Positions 1 to 12,100 of a DNA stretch of 64,000 bases are shown here, one piece after another. The translations under genes were made by a program, and so were the position numbers. The notes under the pieces are model-generated. The model saw only the letters and a program-made list of their open reading frames with translations. It was not told the origin of the DNA and did not search any database. Positions within the stretch are counted from its first letter, which is position 1, and the number at the start of each line of letters is the position of its first letter. Source of the stretch: Alviniconcha marisindica (taxonomy: Eukaryota > Mollusca > Gastropoda > Provannidae); the NCBI GenBank assembly GCA_018857735.1, contig JABMCL010001116.1, positions 98,501 to 162,500 of the forward strand, written 5' to 3'.

Positions 1-250
1 TGGTCATGGGGTCAGTGTTAGAGATACAAGGTGATGGCGGCACTGGACTCAGTGCCTGGTCATGGGGTCAGTGTTAGAGATACAAGGTGATGGCGGCACT
101 GGACTCAGTGCCTGGTCATGGGGTCAGTGTTAGAGATACAAGGTGATGGCGGCACTGGACTCAGTGCCTGGTCATGGGGTCAGTGTTAGAGATACAAGGT
201 GATGGCGGCACTGGACTCAGTGCCTGGTCATGGGGTCAGTGTCTTAGAGA
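1..250. repeat. 56-bp minisatellite, about 4 copies
   Basis: The block beginning tggtcatggggtcagtgtta recurs every 56 bases with almost no divergence and fades after about 245. It lies in the intron left of the first visible SGPL1 exon and is cut by the window edge. Confidence 0.9.
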
Positions 251-484
251 CACAAGGTATAAAAGTGCTGTTCTTTACATTTGTAGCGGTTAATTTTAGT
301 GTATCAGTATATTCAAGGTATGTCCTGGGATGTTAATTTTAGTGTGTCAGTGTATTCAAGTTATGTACTGGGATTCAACCAGTGCTGTTCTTTACATTTG
401 TAGCTGTTCATTTGAGTGTATTGGCAACTGCCAGGTTTGGATTCATTTGGGGCATCATCCAAAGCAATTTTCCTTTCATTCCAG

Positions 485-660
485 CATTGAAGAAGCGTGC
501 AGTGCGGGAGTTTTTCCGCCTGTTGAAGATGATCCCATATGTCCGCCGGAAGATTGAAAAGGAGATGTCAAAGGCACGACGGGAAATCCAGGAGGGGATG
601 GAGAAGGCGGTGGCAGGAACACTCTACGTCCAGCAGCTGCCAACACAGGGGCTGTCCGAG
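485..660 (+). CDS. SGPL1: SGPL1 exon: post-membrane linker
   Basis: Begins after ttcattccag with two bases of a split codon. Encodes a basic helix ([16 protein letters not shown]) then [12 protein letters not shown], matching human 'YVKALPSQGLSS'. Donor gtgatc at 661 is weak; phase 0. Confidence 0.9.
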
Positions 661-992
661 GTGATCACACTGCTCCTGTGTTTGTCTTCACAACACTCAC
701 ACTCTTTCAGGCATGCCTATTTGTGCGTACATGACATACAGAATACTTTATTTAGGAACATGACATTGTTTGTTCACACAGAAAAAGTACATAACAAATC
801 CCAATGTATGCAGGGACACAATACGAATCCATATCACAAAATGCACACAACCTTTAACACATGTATGCCACCATTTGAGTCACTTTGAATAATTTTGAAT
901 TGTACAATATGACTGCAATCACGATGTTCTTTTTTGAGTAACACATTCACACACACTTGCAACCCCACACAGTCTCACACAGACACACACAT

Positions 993-1050
<58 letters not shown>

Positions 1051-3102
1051 GTACACATGTGTGTTGTGTGCATGTGCACTTGGGTGTCATTGATGGTGTG
1101 TGTTTGTATGTGTGTTGTTGATGGTGTCTTTTGTATGTGATGTGTCATTGATGTCATGAGTTGTGTGTACGTATGTCACTGATGATGTGTGTGTACATGA
1201 GTGTGTCATACATGGTGCTGTGTGTGTAAATGGGTGTGTCATTGATGGTATGTGTGGACATTTATGTGTCATGTGTCAGTGATGATGATGTGTGTGTATG
1301 GGAGTGTGTTATTGCTGTTAATGATGATGTGTTTGTGTGTGAGTGTGTCATTGATGATGTGCATGTATGTGAGTGTGTCATTGGTGATGTGTGTGTAGGT
1401 GAGTGTGTCATTGATGATGTGTGTGTAGGTGAGTGTGTCATTGATGATGTGTGTGTAGGTGAGTGTGTCATGTGTCATTGATGATGTGTGTGTAGGTGAG
1501 TGTGTCATTGATGATGTGTGTGTATGTGTGTCATAGGTGACTTGTGTGTATATATGAATGTGTCACTAATGATGTGAGTGTATCACTGATGATATATGTG
1601 TGTGTGCAGGTTGAGCTGATGGAGGAGCTGAACAAATACAAGAAGCTGGGTAAGCTTTCTTAACATTATCTCCCACTTGCTGGTTACACCACTCACTGAT
1701 CTCTGTCTTGTATGGCATAATTCCACTGACTGATCTTTGTTTTTGTATTTGGTAAAGCCAGTCAGTGTTCTCTGTTGTACACTTTGTAACACCTCTCACT
1801 GATCTCTCTGTTCTTGTATTGGGTAAAGCCATGCTGTGTTCTCTGTTTTACACTGTGTAACACCACTCACTGATCTCTCTGTTCTTGTATTGGGTAAAGC
1901 CATGCTGTGTTCTCTGTTGTTTCACTGTGTAACACCATTCACTGATCTCTCTGTTCTTGTATTGGGTAAATCCATGCTGTGTTCTCTGTTTTACACTGTG
2001 TAACACCTTCACTGATCTCTCTGTTCTTGTATTGGGTAAATCCATGCTGTGTTCTCTGTTGTACACTGTGTAACACCATTCACTGATCTCTCTGTTCTTG
2101 TATTGGGTAAATCCATGCTGTGTTCTCTGTTGTACACTGTGTAACACCATTCACTGATCTCTCTGTTCTTGTATTGGGTAAATCCATGCTGTGTTCTCTG
2201 TTGTACACTGTGTAACACCTTCACTGATCTCTCTGTTCTTGTATTGGGTAAATCCATGCTGTGTTCTCTGTTGTACACTGTGTAACACCTCTCACTGATC
2301 TCTCTGTTCTTGTATTGGGTAAATCCATGCTGTGTTCTCTGTTGTACACTGTGTAACACCTTCACTGATCTCTCTGTTCTTGTATTGGGTAAACCATCTG
2401 TGTCTCTTTTTACACTGTGTAACACCACTCATGATCTTTGTTTTGTATTCGGTAACACCACTCTGTATGCTCTGTTTTTACACTGGTAACACCACTACTG
2501 TGTTTCTGTTTTTACACTGGTAACACCACTCTGTTGCTTGTTCTTGTGTTGAGTAACACCATACTGTGATTCTGTTTTTACACTGAACATCACACTGTGT
2601 TGTCTGTTCTTGTGTTGGTAACACCACTAACTGTGCTTCTGTTCTTTAGGGCACGTGGGTAACGCCACTCTGTGCTGTCTGTTTTTACACTGTAACATCA
2701 CACTGTGTTGTCTGTTCTTGTATTGGGTAACACCACACACTGATCTCTGTTCTTGTATTGGGTTACACCACTCTGTTCTCTTTTTCTGTATTGGGTAACA
2801 TCACTCTGTGCTGTCTGTCCTTGCACCGGATGAAACCACTCTGTTCTGTATTGGGTAACATCACTCTGTGCTGTCTGTCCTTGCACCGGATGAAACCACT
2901 CTGTTCTGTTCTCTGTGCCTGTCCTGGGAGTGATGATCTGTGTTCCTGTGCTACAGCGGGAGTGAGAATGTGACAGTGCTGGCAAGGGTCTGGACTGTGT
3001 ACAGCTGGAATGGTGTCTGCACTTGCACAGTGGACTTGATTCCTATCGTCTTGATGCACTATTCTGCATGAAGCAAACAATACAAATATCAAGAGAGAGC
3101 CA

Positions 3103-3150
<48 letters not shown>

Positions 3151-6100
3151 TGTGGTGTGTGTGTGTGTGGTGTGTGTATGTGTGTGTGTGTGTGTGGTGT
3201 GTGTGTGTGTGTGCATGTGTGGGTGTGTTGCTTTGGTTTTTCTCTGGGATGGGTGTTTTCAATATGCCCATCAAACAGGTAAAATGGAGCATGAATCTGT
3301 TCATATTCCAAAACATGTTATTTGTTAGATTTGCAGAATCTTCACTAGACCTTCATTATTTGCACATTTCAGACATATGGGATGTTTGCATGGACCAACC
3401 CCCTTCACCCAGACATCTTCCCAGATGTCCGCAAGATGGAGGCGGAGGTGGTGCGCATGTGCTGCACCATGTTCAACGGAGACAGCAACACCTGTGGATC
3501 AGTCAGTACCGCCTACATTTTTGTTGTTTTAGTTTTTTGTTCATTGTTTGTTTGTGTGTTGTTATAGGTGATGCAGGTGGGCAATTTGTTTGTGTGTTGT
3601 TATAGGTGATGCAGGTGGGCAATTTGTTTGTGTGTTGTTATATGTGATGCCAGTGGGCAATGTGGCTCTTTTTATATATTTGTTTTTTTCTCTCTCCAGG
3701 TGACATCAGGGGGCACAGAAAGCATCATGTTGGCTTGCTTAGCCTATCGCAACATTGCTCGGGATCGTGGCATCAAAATACCAGAGATGTAAGCATCAAA
3801 ATACCTGAGATGTAAGGATCAGAATATCACAGATCTAAGCATCAGAATACCACAGATGTAAGCGTCAGAATACCACAGACGTAAGCATCAAAATACCAGA
3901 TGTAAGCATTAAAATGCCAGAGATGTAAGCGTCAGAATACCACAGATGTAAGCATCAAAATACCAGAGCTCAGCTCAGGTCTTTGTTGTTGTGTTTTTTG
4001 AGCGCTGATTAACTCCTTGGTGGGATGATTTTGTACTGGAGTGGTTTCATACAGTAAAACTCATGAGAAAGACCAGGGATGCTTTTCAGACCACATTCTC
4101 TGAAACCTTTCTGTTTGTATTTTTATGCAAATGAACTGCTAAACATCTTTTCCTTAATATGTTAATGCGGTCTTGGGGTTCCACTTTTGTCTTTATCAAA
4201 CACCTGAAAATCATAATTTCTCAGCTCTATTACCCACAGTGTCTTCAAACTTTAATGGTCTGTTGCCCAACACCCACAAGTCATCAAACTTTACTGGTCT
4301 GTTGCCCAGCTGGTCTGTTGCCCAACACCCACAAGTCATCAAACTTTATTGGTCGATTGCCCAAAACCCACAAGTCTGCAAACTTTATCCATAAGTCATC
4401 AACTCTCACTGGGCTATTATGATAAGAGTAAATCATAAATATTGACTGGGTGTTGCTTTTGTGTGGGGGTGATGATAATCTTAGTTGAGGTTTACCTATT
4501 CCTGCCACTTGTTTGGTACCATTGTCCATTTTCAAGGACATGGATGAATCGGAAGCTCCAACAAAAACTTGCATTTTTCCAGTTTGAATGTGATTTGTCC
4601 AAGTGATTTCTCTTCTTCTCATACTTCTGTGTACATTGATATACACTAGCTCTTCAGAGTTGTTAAGTCAGAACACAACGGTTTTGTCAGACATACAGGA
4701 TGTCGGGATGAAGGATGGGCAGATTTCATTGGCTGCCATTTGTGTTGCAGAATTGCCCCGCACACTGTCCATGCTGCATTTGACAAGGTCAGTGCTCTCT
4801 TGATGTTCTCATTTGTCCTGATCAGAAAGCTGGCTTGGTGTAAATCTTATTTGTTCTGATCTGAAAGCTGGCTTGGTGTAAATCTCATTTGTCCTGATCT
4901 GAAAGCTGGCTTGGTGTAAATCTCATTTGTCCTGATCTGAAAGCTGGCTTGGTGTAAATCTTATTTGTCCTGATCCGAAAGCTGGCTTGGTGTCAATCTT
5001 ATTTGTTCTGATCTGAAAGCTGGCTTGGTGTAAATCTCATTTGTCCTGATATGAAAGCTGGCTTGGTGTACATCTTATTTGTTCTGATCTGAAAGCTGGC
5101 TTGGTGTAAATCTCATTTGTCCTGATCTGAAAGCTGGGTTGATATAAATCTCATTTGTCCTGATCTGAAAGCTGGGTTGATGTAAATCTCATTTGTCCTG
5201 ATCTGAAAGCTGGCTTGGTGTAAATCTTATCTGTCCTGATCAGACTGAAAGCTGACTTGATATAAATCTCATTTGTCCTGATCAGACAGAAAACTGGCTT
5301 GGTGTAAATCTGATTTGCCCCGATCAGACTGAAAGCTGACTTGTTTGACGTCTCCTTTGTCTGGATCAGACCGAAGGCTGTCCTGTTTTACATCTCATTT
5401 GCCCTTATCAGTCTGCATGAAAGGTGACTTGTTTTAAATCTGGTGTTGTCCAGTGAGAGGTGAGAGAGAGTGGATGAGGTTGTTGTCCAGTGAGAGGTGA
5501 GAGAGAGTGGATGAGGTTGTTGTCCAGTGAGAGGTGAGAGAGAGTGGATGAGGTGGTTGTCCAGTGAGAGGTGAGAGAGGAGTGGATGAGGTGGGGATGG
5601 AGGACTGGGCAACTCCCTGGTGAGTGGTGAACACCAAGTGTCAAGGTTCTCCTATTGTCCTGATGATGAGTGGTGAACACCAAGTGTCAAGGTTCTTCTA
5701 TTATCCTGATGATGAGTGGTGAACACCAAGTGTCTTCTTCTGCTGTCCTGATGGTGAGTGGTGAACACCAGGTGTCAAGGTTCTTCTGATTTCTCTTTGT
5801 CCATTGCAGGCTGCTGCCTTCTTCCACATGAAGATCACGCACATCCCCGTGGACGAGGTGACCCGCAAGGTGGACGTGAAGGCCATGAAGCGAGCCATCA
5901 GCCGCAAGACCTGCATGGTGAGTGCTAGCGTCACGCAGTCCTCTCCTCTTGCCTTTTCTCTCTTTGCTGCCATCGTGCCGCCTGGCTGAGCGGTTAAGGT
6001 GCACCTTGATGTGGCAGGTTTAAACCCTGGTTCAGACCACTCCCCTTTATGCACTTCCCAGTGGTGGGTGTTGTGACTAGTGCTTTTGGTGAGAAGAAAA

Positions 6101-9100
6101 CATTAAGTCTCAGGGGCTGCAGCTGTGTGTCCATTAAAGAACCCAAACCTGCACCCAGAAAACCCACAAAAATAACCTCCCCCTACCCACCCCACCCCTG
6201 TGCTATTGTTTTAGGTGTGGAAAGTTTGGGGAAAATGGCATATTTGGCCAAACTTTGGGAAAGTTGGGGAATTCTGTGATAGTGGTCAGCAGGTAATGAG
6301 CAGAAGGGTATTGGGATGCCAAGTGTTGGGTGCTAAAAGGAAAATGCAAACTTTATTTCAGTTGAATTGCACATGTAGTAAATAACAGTATATCTGGTTG
6401 ATTTGTTGCATTTACCTCATGTTTGCAGAAACACCTAAAATATTGCGATGGCATTTAGTGGATGGAGTCTTATCTGACACTAGTGACAGTGTAAAAGTGT
6501 TTGGATTGTGTGTGTACCTGAACTTGGTCTGGGAAAATGGTCCCTAAGCTTGGGAATTCTGAAGCAGATATCCTGTACAAGCGCTGAGTGAAATGATGAA
6601 ATGGGGACGCCTATTGCACTGATTTTTTCCAAGCAGAGAACTGTCTTGCCAGCACTAGTTACCAGGCTGCATATTTGTGTTTCAGCTGGTGGCGTCGGCT
6701 CCAGCCTTCCCGCATGGAATCATCGATGATGTGCAGGCTGTGGCTGCGGTACGTCTAACACTCCCCAGCATCTTTTCCTCTTTCTCATCAATTGGGGTGG
6801 GAGGGGGGGGGGGGGGGGGGGGGGGGGTAGACTGAGAGAAAGCTTTGTGGTAACATCAAACATCCATTGTTATGTCATAGGTCACCATTGTTATTATTGC
6901 CCCCATTACAAAGTGGGTGGGGATGATACTGGACTGTTAATTTGCACTGGCTGCTGTGAGGAAGTTCCCTGTAATGTTTGCCTTGACCCCTGTACGGTGA
7001 ATGCAGGTCATCCCTGTGTCTGCACTGACAGCCATCAGAGAGATCGCTGATTGGTGGTTGTGTTTGTCCCGACAGTTGGGAGAGCAGTACAACATCCCCG
7101 TTCATGTGGACAGCTGCCTGGGAGGGTTCCTGGTTCCCTTCATGGACAAGGCAGGGTTCCCTCTGGCTCCGTTTGACTTCCGCGTGCCTGGTGTCACCAG
7201 CATCTCTGCTGATACACACAAGGTGAGAACCAGACAGACAGCCCTGTGCTGTGCGGGTACAGCTTTGTAGGAAACACCCTGCACTGTGTGGGGGACAGCT
7301 TTGCAGGAAACACCCTGCACTATGTGGGGGACAGCTTTGCAGGAAACACCCTGCACTATGTGGGGAACAGCTTTGTAGGAAACACCCTGCACTATGTGGG
7401 GAACAGCTTTGTAGGAAACACCCTGCACTGTGTAGGGAACAGCTTTGTAGGAAACACCCTGCACTGTGTATGAAACAGCTTTGTAGGAAACATCCTGTGT
7501 TGTGTAAGAAACAGCCTTGTAGGGGTAGGAAACATCCTGTGCTGTGTGTGTGCTTTGTAGGAGACAACCCTGCACTATGTGGGGAACAGCTTTTTGCTTT
7601 GTTACAGACAGCCCTCTGCTGCGTCTCCCTTCTTATCTCCCTTCTTACATACATCACCCATAGCGTTCTATAGCATGACACCTGACATATACAGAGTCCT
7701 GTATCTACCTTCAGATTTACATCACATGTACAGGTAAAATCTTCACTGTGTGCAACAATGTTAATGCATGCTATGTACATGAGTGTGAGACACTGGCAAG
7801 TCTGCACAACATAAAGTGAGAAGAAGTGACAAATTCCCTGACCTTGATTCAAGTGGGTGTGGAGCCCATGTTAGCTGCTGTTGCTAACTGGCATGGTGAC
7901 ACACAATAATACAAGTGTTGATACAGCACAAAATCTTGTCCAGAGAGCCTTGCCAAAGCACATGCACACACACACACACACATATTGACTGTACCCAATT
8001 TACACACAACTTGAACAGAAAACAAACAGACTTGAGGTGAAGGAAGAGAGCAGTAGATAGCAGAAAACAAACAGACTTAAGGTGAAGGAAGATATAGCAG
8101 CACATAGCAGAAAACAGACTTGAGGCGAAGGAAGACAGCAGTACAGAGCAGAAAACAGACTTGAGGTGAAGGAAGACAGCAGCACAGAGCAGAAAACAGA
8201 CTTGAGGCGAAGGAAGACAGCAGACAGAGCAGAAAACAGACTTGAGCGAAGAGAGCTTGCAAAGCAGCAAAACAGACAGACTTGAGGCATACGAATTACA
8301 CAAAACTTAAAGCAGAAAACAAACAGACTTGAGGTGAAGGAAGAGAGCAGTAGATAGCAGAAAACAAACAGACTTAGGGAAGGAAGAACAGCAGCACAAG
8401 CAGAAAACAGACTTGAGGCGAAGGAAGACAGCAGTACAGAGCAGAAAACAGACTTGAGGCGAAGGAAGACAGCAGCACAGAGCAGAAAACAGACTTGAGG
8501 CGAAGGAAGACAGCAGTACAGAGCAGAAAACAGACTTGAGGCGAAGGAAGACGGCAGTACAGAGCAGAAAACAGACAGACTTGAGGCGAAGGAAGACAGC
8601 AGCACAGAGCAGAAAACAGACAGACTTGAGGCGAAGGAAGACAGCAGTACAGAGCAGAAAACAGACAGACTTGAGGCGAAGGAAGACAGCAGCACAGAGC
8701 AGAAAACAGACAGACTTGAGGCGAAGGCGAAGGAAGACAGCAGTACAGAGCAGAAAACAGACTTAAGGCGAAGGAAGACAGCAGCACAGAGCAGAAAACA
8801 GACTTGACGCGAAGGAAGACAGCAGTACAGAGCAGAAAACAGACTTGAGGTGAAGGAAGACAGCAGCACAGAGCAGAAAACAGACTTGAGGCGAAGGAAG
8901 ACAGCAGTACAGAGCAGAAAACAGACTGCTGGGCCAGGACCCCACCAAGCAAACACTTGCCTTGCTAAACACTCACACTGTAGATGTGCCCTTAACCGTC
9001 ATGTGTGTGATGAACTCTTGTGGCCGACTTGTGCTGTTGGCGGGCATGTTCTGACTCTGTACAGTGAAGCTACCTTTTTTTTTTTGCAGTACGGCTATGC

Positions 9101-12100
9101 CCCAAAGGGGTCATCTGTGATCCTGTATCGCAACCGGGATTTCCACCGACGTCAGTTCTTTGTGCAGCCGGACTGGGCTGGTGGCATCTATGCCTCCCCT
9201 ACCCTGGCAGGTCAGTATCAGCAAAGATGTATGTATGTATGTATGTATGTACCAAGGTAGTGCAGTCTTTCTTATGCCCTACTAAAAACAAGAGGACAGA
9301 TTTCCTTTGAATCCAACTGGCTTTGCCACCCATTTGTTCTTCACCGACGACAACAGGAACACCATAGACTACAAAGTGTCCTCAGAAACAAGATGTGTCC
9401 TAATTATGCTATAGGTGGATTTTTTTCCACCCATGGCAAAGACACTACAAATGCAATCTTATTTCGGACTGCTATAGGTTAGCAAAGACTGTTGCATATT
9501 AGTCTTTACAGTTAGTGAAGTCAGTTGAAACAGCCAGTTATGAAGAATGATAGCTTTCTGTGCACAGCCTGGCCTTTTGCTTCAAACGAAATAGGCTGTT
9601 CCATTGCTGTTCCAGTGGAAAACGACATGTCAGTAAAGGAAGCAGATGAAGAAGTAATCATCACAAATGCAACAATTCTTCCCTTTCTTCTTCTTCTTCT
9701 TCTTCATTCTGTGTTTATATAGTTTTCTTGTAGTTTCTGTAACAGTGATGTTTTTGCTGCCAAACTAGGTTTGTGGATATATTGTTACTAATAACCAGTT
9801 ATAGTGCAAAAGGTGGGCGTATAATATAGAGGCCCTTCATTTATTCATTCACGTTCACACAAGTCATTCTGTCTGGTCGGGTGCTGCAGGGAGTCGCGCG
9901 GGTGCCATCATCGCTGCATGCTGGGCCACCCTCATGTACTTTGGGGAGAACGGCTACGTGGAGTCCACCCGGGCCATCTGCTCCACCGCCCGATACATCA
10001 CTCAGGAGTAAGGCTGTAGCTCCTCTTTTTAATCTCTACACCTCACAGGCTAAGGCCGTCTGATGAATCTCACAAAGATACGGCAATCTGGTGCATCACA
10101 CAGGGGCAAGGCCCCTGGATCAGTTATGCAAAAATAAGGCCACCCAATACATCATACAAAAACAAGGCTACACAAAAATAAGGCCACCTGATATGTTCCA
10201 CAAGGGTAAGGCCACCCAATACATCCCACAAGGGTAAGGCCACCCAGTAAATCCCACAAGAATAAGGCCGCCTGATACATCCCACAAGGGTAAGGGCACC
10301 TGATAATCCCACAAGGGTAAGGCCACCCAATACATCCCACAAGGGTAAGGCCACCTGATACATCCCACAAGGGTAAGGCCACCCAATACATCCCACAAGG
10401 GTAAGGCCACCGATACATCCCACAAGGGTAAGACCACCCGATACATCCCACAAGGGTAGGGCCACCCAATACATCCCACAAGAGTAAGGCCACCTGATAC
10501 ATCCCACAAGGGTAAGGCCACCTGATACATCCCACAAGGGTAAGGCCACCGATACATCCCACAAGGGTAAGACCACCCGATACATCCCACAAGGGTAAGG
10601 CCACCCAATACATCCCACAAGGGTAAGGCCACCCGATACATCCCACAAGGGTAAGGCCACCCAGTACATCCCACAAGGGTAAGGCCACCTGATACATCCC
10701 ACAAGGGTAAGGCCACCGATACATCCCACAAGGGTAAGACCACCGATACATCCCACAAGGGTAAGGCCACCGAATACATCCCACAAGGGTAAGGCCACCC
10801 AATACATCCCACAAGGGTAAGGCCACCTGATACATCCCACAAGGGTAAGGCCACCTGATACATCCCATGAGGGTAAGGCCACCTTATACATCCCACAAGA
10901 GTAAGGCAATAAGGGTAAGACCACCTGATATGTCCCACAAGGGTAAGGCCCCCCAATACATCCCACAAGGGTAAGGCCACCTGACAAATCTCACACGGGT
11001 AAGGCCACCCGATACATCCCACAAGGGTAAGGCCACCTGATACATCCCACAAGGGTAAGGCCACCTGATACATCACACAGTGAGGACACAGTACATCTTA
11101 ATACCCTGTTTTTCTATGTCTGCACATGTGTTTGTGAAAAGTTAATGACTGTTTACTTTGCAGTCCTGAGATGGGAAATATATAGAGGCAGGTCTGAGAG
11201 AGGGGGCAGAACGCCTGAACATTTGCTGGAGGAGATGAAACATTGGAAGACAACTGGAGTTTTACTTATTACAGAATTGTGTGTGTGTGTGTGTGTGTAA
11301 GTGTGTGCAATCTTACATGTGTGTGGTGTGTGTGAATGAGCAATTGTTACAGTGCACATTTGTGATACACAACACATGGCATGTAATATGTGTGGTTTTC
11401 ATTGGTTTGGGCAGGCTGAGGAAGGTTGACCGGATCTTTGTGTTTGGTGAGCCGGAGGTGAGCGTGGTGGGCATTGGGTCCAACGACTTCAGTATCTTCC
11501 GTCTCTTTGAGCTGCTGGTGGAAAAGAAATGGATCCTGAACTCCCTCCAGTTCCCCTCTAGGTCAGCCATCTTCACTCTCTGTCTACCTGCCTATCTCTG
11601 TGACTGCCTGCTTCATATCTTTCGGTCTGCCTGCTGCTAGTAGTACTGTCTGTCTGCCTGCTGCTTTTTTTTGGGGGATTACTGTCTGTCTGCCTGCTGC
11701 TAGTAGTACTGTCTGTCTGCCTGCTGCTGGTAGTACTGTCTGTCTGCCTGCTTCCTATCTCTCTGTCTGCCTGCTGCTAGTAGTACTGTCTGTCTGCCTG
11801 CTGCTAGTAGTACTGTCTGTCTGCCTGCTTCCTATCTCTCTGTCTGCCTGCTGCTAGTAGTACTGTCTGTCTGCCTGCTGTTGTGTCTGTCTGCTTCCTG
11901 TCTTTCTGTCTGTCTGCCCGCTTCCTATCTCTCTGTCTGCCTGCTGCTAGTAGTACTGTCTGTCTGCCTGCATGCCTATCTCTGTGTCTGTCTGTCTGCC
12001 TGCCACCAGTAGTACTGTCTGGCTGCCTGCATGCATGTCCATCTCTGTGTCTGTCTGTCTGCCTGCATGCATGCCCATCTCTCTGCCTGTCTGCTTCGTA

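Noticed and set aside
2630..2665. ttctttag|ggcacgtgg|gtaacg as the missing SGPL1 microexon
   Set aside because: Fits phase 1 at its start, but encodes nothing like SGTVYS, is too short, and most of it matches the surrounding repeat unit.
2985..3020. gtctggactgtgtacagctgg as an SGTVYS exon
   Set aside because: It lies after, not before, the [11 protein letters not shown] exon and is out of frame; probably a chance likeness.
8000..8956. Minus-strand frames up to 318 aa
   Set aside because: Product of the 41-bp array; no domain and no start context.
10124..11076. Three overlapping minus-strand frames of 238-302 aa
   Set aside because: All are translations of the 28-bp array; residues repeat as [25 protein letters not shown].
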